The notes under the pieces were generated by a model that saw only the letters and a program-made list of their open reading frames with translations, searched no databases and was not told the DNA's origin. A DNA stretch of 14,889 bases from assembly GCA_030528815.1 (NCBI GenBank), contig JAUMYE010000015.1, positions 1 through 14,889 on the forward strand, in the 5' to 3' direction. This stretch comes from Candidatus Saccharimonadota bacterium. GTDB taxonomy: Bacteria; Patescibacteriota; Saccharimonadia; Saccharimonadales; Saccharimonadaceae. The position numbers and the translations under genes are program-made. Below, one piece after another: positions 1-5,245 of the stretch; position 1 is the stretch's first letter, and each line of letters opens with the position of its first letter.

Positions 1-1
1 G

Positions 2-175
2 CTGGACATCATGCTGCCCAATGAGGACGGTATGTCCATCCTGCGCCGTCTGCGAGAGAGAGAGGAATACGCCCGGATTCCGGTGATTATGGTCACTGCC
101 AAGGGAACAGAGTTTGATAAGGTGATGGGCCTGGATACCGGTGCGGATGACTACATTACAAAACCCATCGATGAA
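2..175 (+). CDS. Response regulator receiver domain fragment, probably foreign to this contig
   Basis: This is the C-terminal half of a two-component receiver domain, open at the left edge and read in frame 2. The LDIMLP motif at 2-19 holds the presumed phospho-acceptor Asp at 5-7. The conserved Lys lies in VTAKG (codon 101-103), and GADDYITKP closes the domain. OmpR-type regulators normally continue KPF-DE-EL and then a DNA-binding domain; here the frame runs into an unrelated membrane protein. Hand-counted GC is about 55% over the first 166 bases against about 47% in 181-360, and CTG/CGG-rich codons differ from the genes downstream. The fragment resembles Firmicutes regulators. I place the junction somewhere in 160-195; the exact base cannot be fixed by eye. 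An assembly chimera is the simplest explanation. Confidence 0.7.
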
Positions 176-406
176 GAAGAAATCCAAAAGCTCACCGAAA
201 AAGCCGGCCGCTCAACTTATGTCGCATTACTACTATTTGTTGGCATTCCAATTCCAGGCACTGGCGCTTGGACCGGAACACTCGCAGCAAGCCTTCTAGA
301 TTTAGACTTCAAAAAGAGCTCAATCGCCGTAATCTGTGGTGTTGTTCTAGCTGGCATAATTATGCTTTCACTCAGCATGCTTGGCCTAAAAGCACTTGGC
401 GCCTAA
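176..406 (+). CDS. Small multidrug export family (COG2426-like) membrane protein, 3' part only
   Basis: The second half of the chimeric reading frame, ending at TAA 404-406, matches the C-terminal part of the small multidrug export (Sm_multidrug_ex) membrane family. The hallmark is the hydrophobic stretch ending GIPIPGTGAWTG followed by a second membrane segment (IAVICGVVLAGIIMLSLSML). Members are small integral membrane proteins and their substrate is poorly defined, so an export role is only a family name. The N-terminal half expected for the family is missing and replaced by receiver-domain sequence. This piece has the base composition of the rest of the window and is probably the true edge of the native genome. 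It lies just upstream of the rpsL promoter, with no obvious terminator between. Confidence 0.6.
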   Translation, partial: EEIQKLTEKAGRSTYVALLLFVGIPIPGTGAWTGTLAASLLDLDFKKSSIAVICGVVLAGIIMLSLSMLGLKALGA

Positions 407-412
407 AAATAC

Positions 413-441
413 TAGACAAAACAGATATAATTTGCTAGAAT
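413..441 (+). promoter_or_regulatory. Promoter of rpsL-rpsG
   Basis: TAGACA at 413-418, a 17-base spacer and TAGAAT at 436-441, with TG one base before the -10 (extended -10). The predicted transcription start is near 448, giving a leader of about 80 nt before rpsL. Confidence 0.6.
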
Positions 442-458
442 ACTAGTCAGAGTTTCGC

Positions 459-501
459 AAACTTCGGTGGCAGATGCTGAGCCCTGAAGTTTATTTCAGC
501 A
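459..501 (+). promoter_or_regulatory. Structured 5' leader of rpsL with competing hairpins
   Basis: AAACTTC (459-465) pairs with GAAGTTT (486-492). The stem extends inward through G466·T485, G467-C484, a bulged T468 and GGC/GCC (469-471 with 481-483), giving about 12 pairs around a nine-base loop. Within the loop, TGCTGA (475-480) is complementary to TCAGCA (496-501), and CTGAA (484-488) to TTCAG (495-499), so at least two alternative folds compete with the main stem. The element lies between the promoter and the rpsL ribosome-binding site, where ribosomal-protein autoregulatory leaders are often found. No ligand can be read from the sequence. Confidence 0.5.
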
Positions 502-528
502 AAATATTAATTAAGAAAAGGATTTTTT

Positions 529-942
529 GTGCCAACAATCAATCAGTTAGTACGTAAACCACGTGCAAAGGCTGCAAAGAAAAGCAAGTCCCCAGCTCTT
601 GGTTCCATCGTCAATACGCTTAAAACGCGTTACTACAAGCAGGCCGCTCCTCTAAAGCGTGGTGTTTGTATCAAAGTTACAACTAAGACTCCAAAGAAAC
701 CTAACTCCGCTCTACGTAAGGTCGCTCGTGTCCGCCTAACCAACGGTCAGGAAGTTTGGGCTTACATTGGTGGTGAAGGTCACAACCTTCAGGAGCACGC
801 AGTTGTTCTAGTTCGCGGTGGTCGCGTTCCAGATCTTCCAGGTGTTCGCTATCACATCGTCCGTGGAACCCTCGATCTTCAGGGTGTTAACGGTCGCAAG
901 CAGGGTCGTTCTAAGTACGGCGCAAAGAAGGAGGATAAGTAG
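529..942 (+). CDS. rpsL: 30S ribosomal protein S12
   Basis: S12 sits at the decoding centre of the 30S subunit and controls tRNA selection accuracy. The 137-residue product starts MPTINQLVRKPR and carries the TPKKPNSALRK motif (residues 54-64) and the GGEGHNLQEH motif (81-90). The start is GTG with AAAAGGA 517-522 upstream. It is longer than the 124-residue E. coli protein because it has the ~13-residue N-terminal segment also seen in Firmicutes S12. Both lysines of the streptomycin-region TPKKP are intact. However, the near-invariant RVKDLPG reads RVPDLPG, with Pro101 (codon 829-831) at the position of E. coli Lys87; the neighbouring Asp, target of RimO methylthiolation, is kept. It is the first gene of a two-gene unit with rpsG, and its last codons contain the rpsG ribosome-binding site. 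Stop is TAG. Confidence 0.97.
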   Translation: MPTINQLVRKPRAKAAKKSKSPALGSIVNTLKTRYYKQAAPLKRGVCIKVTTKTPKKPNSALRKVARVRLTNGQEVWAYIGGEGHNLQEHAVVLVRGGRVPDLPGVRYHIVRGTLDLQGVNGRKQGRSKYGAKKEDK

Positions 943-944
943 CT

Positions 945-1424
945 ATGCCACGTAAAGTAACCAGCAGCCTTCAGCGCAAAGTTATGCCAGATCGCAAATA
1001 TCAGAGCGTTTTGGTTTCCCGCCTTATCAACCGTTCTATGCTTGATGGCAAGAAGCCTTCCGCAGAGCGCGCAGTCTATGCCGCAATCGAAGGTGCAGCT
1101 AAGAAGCTAAAGAGCGAAAATCCTGTCGAAGTCCTCGAACAGGCAATCAAGAACATTAGCCCAGATTTCGAAGTTAAGAGCCGCCGTGTTGGTGGTGCTA
1201 ACTACCAGATTCCATTCCCAATCAATGGTCATCGCCAGCTCCACTTCGCTATGATGTGGCTAGTCGCTGCCGCTCGTGGCCGCAATGGCATGCCATATGC
1301 AAAGCGCCTCGAAGCAGAAATCGTTGATGCTTACAACGAAACCGGTACAGCCTTCAAGAAGAAAGAAGACTGCCACCGTATGGCAGAAGCAAACCGTGCA
1401 TTCGCACACTTTGCTCGCGGATAA
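945..1424 (+). CDS. rpsG: 30S ribosomal protein S7
   Basis: S7 is the primary assembly protein of the 30S head, binding the 3' major domain of 16S rRNA and contacting E-site tRNA. The 159-residue product starts MPRK, has LVSRLINRSMLDGKK near the N-terminus, the signature RRVGGANYQIP (about residues 80-90), and ends KMAEANKAFAH-like as HRMAEANRAFAHFARG. Length and motif order are normal for the family. ATG at 945 lies two bases after the rpsL stop, and AAGGAGG at 928-934 falls inside the rpsL 3' end, so the two genes are probably translated from one mRNA and coupled. In most bacteria fusA follows directly; here an intrinsic terminator and a three-gene island intervene. Confidence 0.97.
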   Translation: MPRKVTSSLQRKVMPDRKYQSVLVSRLINRSMLDGKKPSAERAVYAAIEGAAKKLKSENPVEVLEQAIKNISPDFEVKSRRVGGANYQIPFPINGHRQLHFAMMWLVAAARGRNGMPYAKRLEAEIVDAYNETGTAFKKKEDCHRMAEANRAFAHFARG

Positions 1425-1445
1425 TTCACGAAAGAATTTCAAAAG

Positions 1446-1467
1446 CTCCCAGCAATGGGAGTTTTTT
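1446..1467 (+). terminator. Intrinsic terminator after rpsG
   Basis: CTCCC (1446-1450) and GGGAG (1457-1461) form a hairpin with a six-base loop, followed directly by TTTTTT (1462-1467). Confidence 0.85.
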
Positions 1468-1492
1468 GATGTTCTAAAATACTTGGCGCTTA

Positions 1493-1501
1493 TGTTAAAA
1501 T
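1493..1501 (+). promoter_or_regulatory. Probable extended -10 promoter of island 1
   Basis: TGTTAAAAT: an extended -10 with TAAAAT at 1496-1501. No good -35 hexamer lies 16-18 bases upstream. It is the only candidate between the rpsG terminator and the island, and it would start mRNA near 1508. Confidence 0.4.
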
Positions 1502-1510
1502 TAAGAAAAA

Positions 1511-1545
1511 GAGGTGAGGTAATGCGGTATTTTTAAGCTACCGCA
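1511..1545 (+). promoter_or_regulatory. Leader mini-ORF (MRYF) within a hairpin, upstream of the PEGA gene
   Basis: GAGGTGAGG (1511-1519) is a strong ribosome-binding site. It precedes ATG CGG TAT TTT TAA (1522-1536), a complete four-codon ORF. TGCGGTA (1523-1529) and TACCGCA (1539-1545) are a perfect 7-bp inverted repeat that sequesters most of that ORF. The following gene at 1556 has no ribosome-binding site of its own, and its frame is closed upstream by TAA at 1520-1522. Translation of the island may therefore depend on ribosomes loading at the mini-ORF. This is inference from layout; no known leader-peptide family is recognised. Confidence 0.5.
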
Positions 1546-1555
1546 AAAAATAACA

Positions 1556-2233
1556 ATGAGGTCAAATTCTAAGAGAATAATATTCATAGCGTGCGGCGCC
1601 CTAATTTTGCTGGGTCTAGCTGCGCTAGTATTTTTTATAATAAATTCCGCAAAAAGCACGACTTTATCTATTCTTGTTGCGCCAACCGATTCTACGATCA
1701 AGATAAACGGCAAAGAATATAAGAATGGCAATTATAAGATTTTTCCAAGCGGCAAATATGAAGTAATCATCGAACGCGAAGGGTTTGAAACAAAAGAGCT
1801 AACCCTAAACGGCGAAAAGGTCGTAAATATTCACGAATATCTCGAAACAAGTGACATGAGCAAATACCGCGACTCTGCCGAAGATTACAAAGCTCTCAGA
1901 CTAATCGCAGATTATAACGACAGCAAGATTTCAAGCTTCATTGAAGAATCCAACAAAATTGAATCAATAAAATACAAGCTACCAGTCTGGACCTCCGCGC
2001 CTTATAGTAACTTCGACATCACGTCATCTCCTGGGATTAAACTAGCCGATGGCAACAGCAGTCTCGAATGCAAGAAAATGTCCTGCATTATGGCTCTCAT
2101 TGGGGGAAAAAGATCGAGCAGAGAAGACAAGGCTATAGAAGACAAAATCAAAGCTCTAGGATACGATCCAAAAAATTATCAAATTATTTATGTAGAAAAC
2201 CACAATGTCAAGGACTATGATGCCGAAGAATAA
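1556..2233 (+). CDS. Membrane-anchored PEGA-domain protein
   Basis: A 225-residue protein with a basic N-terminus (MRSNSKR), one membrane helix (about 8-29) and an outside domain. Residues about 40-92 fit the PEGA pattern: STIKINGKEYKNG, a GKYEVIIEREGFETKE core, then LTLNGEKVV. PEGA domains are small beta-sandwiches common on surface-exposed and S-layer-type proteins, and no enzymatic role is implied. The C-terminal half (about 100-225) has two cysteines in ECKKMSC and is unrecognised. Its end (KALGYDPKNYQIIYVEN) is similar in pattern to the end of the protein encoded at 4453-5139, suggesting the two membrane proteins share a fold. ATG 1556 is the only standard start in the open frame but lacks a ribosome-binding site. 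It is the first gene of a three-gene unit and overlaps the next gene by 14 bases. Confidence 0.8.
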   Translation: MRSNSKRIIFIACGALILLGLAALVFFIINSAKSTTLSILVAPTDSTIKINGKEYKNGNYKIFPSGKYEVIIEREGFETKELTLNGEKVVNIHEYLETSDMSKYRDSAEDYKALRLIADYNDSKISSFIEESNKIESIKYKLPVWTSAPYSNFDITSSPGIKLADGNSSLECKKMSCIMALIGGKRSSREDKAIEDKIKALGYDPKNYQIIYVENHNVKDYDAEE

Positions 2234-4451
2234 AATTAGAATAGCTACAGCGACAGCACTAGGAATAATAGGCCTTGTCGGCGTTTTTGAAACAGTTCAA
2301 AACAATACTACAAAAGCAATCAATCCTCGCGAAAAATCCGAGCTAGATATCAGGTTCTACGACGATCAAGCATGTGGCTCAACGGCAGCATCTGACTGCG
2401 GCGAAGTAACGGGCGTATCGGAAGACGACAGGCTTTATTCCTTACTCGACCACTACGCGGGCTTGGCTCAGGAACTTCAAAGGCAAACCGGCGTGCCGTG
2501 GGAGCTACCGTTCTTACATGCGCGTGGTGAATCGGGCTTCTGTAATACTACCTTTGGCGACCTTAAAATGCTCTGGGACAATTATCAGAGTTACAACTGT
2601 TTTGGTCTCCTAGAATCCGCAAACGGCTCATATCATATGGGAGCCACATTTAATAATGAGCACTCCGACAACATAAATCAGATGGGCGGCGACCCTGCCC
2701 ACTATGTCCAAGCATACTCTAGCATTGCAGATAATTTTGCATCCTTCTTCTATGACTACATGCGCACAGGCGAGGACGATAGATTAGTTTTTGATGAAAG
2801 CAAGGTTAAAGACGTAAAGTCCTACTACGATGGATACTTCCTTCGTTATACAGGCCTAGGTTTCTCGAGTGATTACTACGCTAAATCCATGGGCGTACTC
2901 GAAAAAGTAAAGCAATATTCCATGGATAAAGGTTGGTCAAGCTCTGCAGAACTAGCAGAATCTATCCCACTAGGCGGTCTATTCACAGATCATGGTTTTA
3001 CAACCAGGCAACAAGGTTGGCAAGAACAATCTATGCATATTTCTTGCGATGGTACAGTTACAGACAAGGACGGCAAAGTCTACGTTCAGGGCGGTGGCGA
3101 CATAGTCGCAAAAACTAAAGAAAAGAGCGAAAATAAGGTCGCGAATAATCCAAAGATCGAAACCGCAAAGAAAGACGAAAAAGAGAAAAATAAAGACCAG
3201 CAAACCGTTACGACACCTCAAGTCATAAGGGCTAATTTCCTAGATTCTCATCTTTCAACAAAATTCTACCTAACTACAAGCACGTCAGGCGGAAGCGAAG
3301 ATGGTCTAACCGAAGAGCAAGCACAATCACTCGTAGATTGGTATATAGACACAGCACATAATAACGAGCTAGATTTATCCCTATCGCTAGGCACACACTG
3401 CAACTGTGTTAGTATGTCAAACTACTTTATTCAGAAGTTTACAACACTTACGTTTGGCTCGAACGATGGCTACTTCGTCGTAGATAGCACATACTCCGCA
3501 AACCCAGACAAAACATTAGAAATCGAATATGCCAGCAGCATTTCAAAAATTACAATCCCATCTATCTTTAGCGATAAAGAAGGTAGTGGCCACACAGGCG
3601 TAATCGTCGGTTACGACAGCGCAACTCAGGAATACATATCTATCGAAGCAAACTGGACCGATAACTCAGTCCAAAACGATATGATGCAGATCGAAGGCTG
3701 CGGCAAAATGGCAAGCGGAAAACTAAATGCAGGCTACACAAGCCGCAAGACATTATCTTTCTATCAGTCAAAAGATGCTAAATTCTTGCCAATCCCACTA
3801 GAATATATCAATCAGGAAGCGCTACAAAAAATCGCTAACGGTCAATTCGGTGGAAGCCAAAAATGCGGAACCAACAAAGCATTTACCGGCGACTTCCCAT
3901 TCATGAGTCAAGGCGACGCAAGATGGGCAAATATACCGTATCCGCCAGGGCAAACAGGAAACAAGATAAGCACCTATAGAAACGCCGGCTGCGGCATTAC
4001 GTCATTTGCTATGATCGCAACCTATCTAGAAGGAGAAGAGATTACACCGCTAGATGTATACGATAGAACAGGTAGAGTAACTTATAGCGGCAACCCTATC
4101 GGCGAAATGGCACAATTCTATAACATGGAAGCCATCAACGTTACCGAAACAGATCTAGGTTCGGGTTCGACACATGAACAGATTGTAGCTGCTATCAATA
4201 AATATCTAAACGATGGTTATCTAATTGAGCTATCGGGTAGAATATCTTCCGGAAGCAACGGCGTATTCTCGGACCAAGGCCACTATATTGTACTTTACGG
4301 TCGCGATTCTAAGGGTGAATGGCTAATGGCGGATCCTGGCCATAAAGATAATAACGGCAAAGCATGGGATCCATTAAAACTAGTAGGCATGGGCATCGAC
4401 CGCGGTCAAGGCGAAACTAAAATTTGGGCAATAAAGTCGGCAGGTGAATAA
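2220..4451 (+). CDS. Exported three-domain cell-wall hydrolase-like protein (glucosaminidase-, CHAP- and C39-like)
   Basis: A 743-residue protein with a signal or anchor segment (about residues 6-27, possible cleavage after TKA). Domain 1 (about 68-235) has the glucosaminidase pattern: GVPWELPFLHARGESGF with candidate catalytic Glu104, then NCFGL and AYSSIADNFASFF. A Lys/Glu-rich linker follows (about 298-330). Domain 2 (about 360-520) fits CHAP amidase/peptidases: THCNCVSMSNYF with Cys394/Cys396, GSGHTGVIVGY with His458, and SIEANW. Domain 3 (about 555-743) fits C39-like papain-fold peptidases: MSQGDARWAN with Gln564, AGCGITSFAM with Cys591, GHYIVLYG with His688 and MADPG with Asp705. The likely job is cutting glycan strands and peptide cross-links outside the cell, either its own wall or a host's. 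ATG 2220 is preferred because AAGG at 2210-2213 is six bases upstream; starts at 2205 and 2217 are also in frame. The three domain calls are by motif only. Confidence 0.75.
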   Translation: MPKNKIRIATATALGIIGLVGVFETVQNNTTKAINPREKSELDIRFYDDQACGSTAASDCGEVTGVSEDDRLYSLLDHYAGLAQELQRQTGVPWELPFLHARGESGFCNTTFGDLKMLWDNYQSYNCFGLLESANGSYHMGATFNNEHSDNINQMGGDPAHYVQAYSSIADNFASFFYDYMRTGEDDRLVFDESKVKDVKSYYDGYFLRYTGLGFSSDYYAKSMGVLEKVKQYSMDKGWSSSAELAESIPLGGLFTDHGFTTRQQGWQEQSMHISCDGTVTDKDGKVYVQGGGDIVAKTKEKSENKVANNPKIETAKKDEKEKNKDQQTVTTPQVIRANFLDSHLSTKFYLTTSTSGGSEDGLTEEQAQSLVDWYIDTAHNNELDLSLSLGTHCNCVSMSNYFIQKFTTLTFGSNDGYFVVDSTYSANPDKTLEIEYASSISKITIPSIFSDKEGSGHTGVIVGYDSATQEYISIEANWTDNSVQNDMMQIEGCGKMASGKLNAGYTSRKTLSFYQSKDAKFLPIPLEYINQEALQKIANGQFGGSQKCGTNKAFTGDFPFMSQGDARWANIPYPPGQTGNKISTYRNAGCGITSFAMIATYLEGEEITPLDVYDRTGRVTYSGNPIGEMAQFYNMEAINVTETDLGSGSTHEQIVAAINKYLNDGYLIELSGRISSGSNGVFSDQGHYIVLYGRDSKGEWLMADPGHKDNNGKAWDPLKLVGMGIDRGQGETKIWAIKSAGE

Positions 4452-4452
4452 T

Positions 4453-5139
4453 ATGGACGAAGAATATCAGAAAAAGCAAGACAGACAAAAGAAAATCCTA
4501 ATCGCAGTTGCCGTATTAGCCGCAATCGCATTATGCACGGCTGCAATAATCGTTGTATTGAAAAATATCGACGAATCCATTGTAGATAAAGAGCCAGAAG
4601 ACACAGATATTAAAACAGCAGGCGGCCAAGCTCTTCAAGTTTGCCTAAACGAAGCAAACATTGGCAGCAAGAGAGCGCTTCTTACGACTAATATTCTAAC
4701 GGAATATATAGCTAGCGTAGGCGAAGATGCAAAGACCGCGCAGTGCGAACAAACCAAGCAAGGCGATGTCTTCAAAATCAAAACCGACAAGACAGAATAC
4801 AAGCTCAAGATCGAAAAAGAAGGTTATATTGAAGCTAAGCTCACTTTATCAATAGGCGACAGCGAAACATTCAGCTTTGACACTAAGAATTATCCGCGCA
4901 AATACATCGAAAACGAGAAGCTAAGAGATTATCTCCCAGGCTACGTCGATCACGACAATAAGCGTGACTCGTATTATTATTTCGACACAAATACCATTTA
5001 TATCCACTCCGATGAGTGCGACAAAGACGAAATGAGCTACGTCAAAAACCAAGTCAAACAGCAAATTTTCGACCTTGGCGCAGACGCAGAAACACTCGAA
5101 TACCACTTCGTCAACCAAATGGGACTTTGTGACGAGTAA
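4453..5139 (+). CDS. Membrane-anchored protein with a possible PEGA-like segment
   Basis: A 228-residue protein with a charged cytoplasmic N-terminus (MDEEYQKKQDRQKK), one membrane helix (about 15-36) and a mostly hydrophilic exported part. EYKLKIEKEGYIEAKLTLSIGD resembles the second half of a PEGA domain. Three cysteines lie outside the membrane in the N-terminal half and near HSDECDKDE, and another in the final GLCDE, so disulfides are possible. The architecture mirrors the protein at 1556-2233 (helix, PEGA-like strands, then a C-terminal segment ending in an alternating beta pattern), so they may be distant paralogues. ATG 4453 follows the hydrolase stop by one base with AGGTGA at 4442-4447; GTG at 4444 is also in frame but overlaps that site. 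Co-transcription suggests a role in anchoring or assisting the hydrolase; that is inference. Confidence 0.75.
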   Translation: MDEEYQKKQDRQKKILIAVAVLAAIALCTAAIIVVLKNIDESIVDKEPEDTDIKTAGGQALQVCLNEANIGSKRALLTTNILTEYIASVGEDAKTAQCEQTKQGDVFKIKTDKTEYKLKIEKEGYIEAKLTLSIGDSETFSFDTKNYPRKYIENEKLRDYLPGYVDHDNKRDSYYYFDTNTIYIHSDECDKDEMSYVKNQVKQQIFDLGADAETLEYHFVNQMGLCDE

Positions 5140-5141
5140 TA

Positions 5142-5168
5142 ACACTTTTCACCCGTTGAAAAAAGTGT
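5142..5168 (+). repeat. Inverted repeat overlapping the fusA -35 region
   Basis: ACACTTTT (5142-5149) and AAAAGTGT (5161-5168) are a perfect 8-bp inverted repeat with an 11-base gap, directly after the island 1 stop codon. No T-tract follows, so it is not a standard intrinsic terminator on the + strand. Its right arm touches the TTGAAA -35 hexamer (5156-5161), a position typical of an operator. It could also protect the 3' end of the island 1 mRNA. Confidence 0.5.
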
Positions 5169-5183
5169 AAAAAGTATGATAAT
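5156..5183 (+). promoter_or_regulatory. Promoter of fusA
   Basis: TTGAAA at 5156-5161, a 16-base spacer and GATAAT at 5178-5183. The predicted start is close to 5190. Confidence 0.5.
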
Positions 5184-5189
5184 ATACTA

Positions 5190-5218
5190 AACAGCACGCA
5201 GTGGCATTATATGCTGTT
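5190..5218 (+). promoter_or_regulatory. 5' leader hairpin of fusA
   Basis: AACAGCA (5190-5196) pairs with TGCTGTT (5212-5218), giving a 7-bp stem at the inferred 5' end of the mRNA. GGCA (5203-5206) with TGCC (5218-5221) is an overlapping alternative. The fusA ribosome-binding site AAAGGA (5235-5240) lies outside both. Confidence 0.4.
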
Positions 5219-5245
5219 GCCTAAAATAATTATTAAAGGAAATAC

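Noticed and set aside
472..501. H-type pseudoknot in the rpsL leader (loop TGCTGA with downstream TCAGCA)
   Set aside because: Only three bases would have to span a 12-pair stem, which is sterically unlikely; the pairings are better read as alternatives.
1276..1536. 86-residue ORF overlapping rpsG and running into the island 1 leader
   Set aside because: It is in another frame of the conserved rpsG gene; only its last four codons (the MRYF mini-ORF with its own ribosome-binding site) look meaningful.
2205..2219. Upstream start (MSRTM) for the hydrolase
   Set aside because: The AAGG at 2210-2213 serves ATG 2220 and would lie inside the gene if 2205 were used; 2217 would be too close to it.
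5142..5168. Intrinsic terminator for island 1
   Set aside because: The hairpin is AT-rich and is not followed by a T-tract on the + strand.
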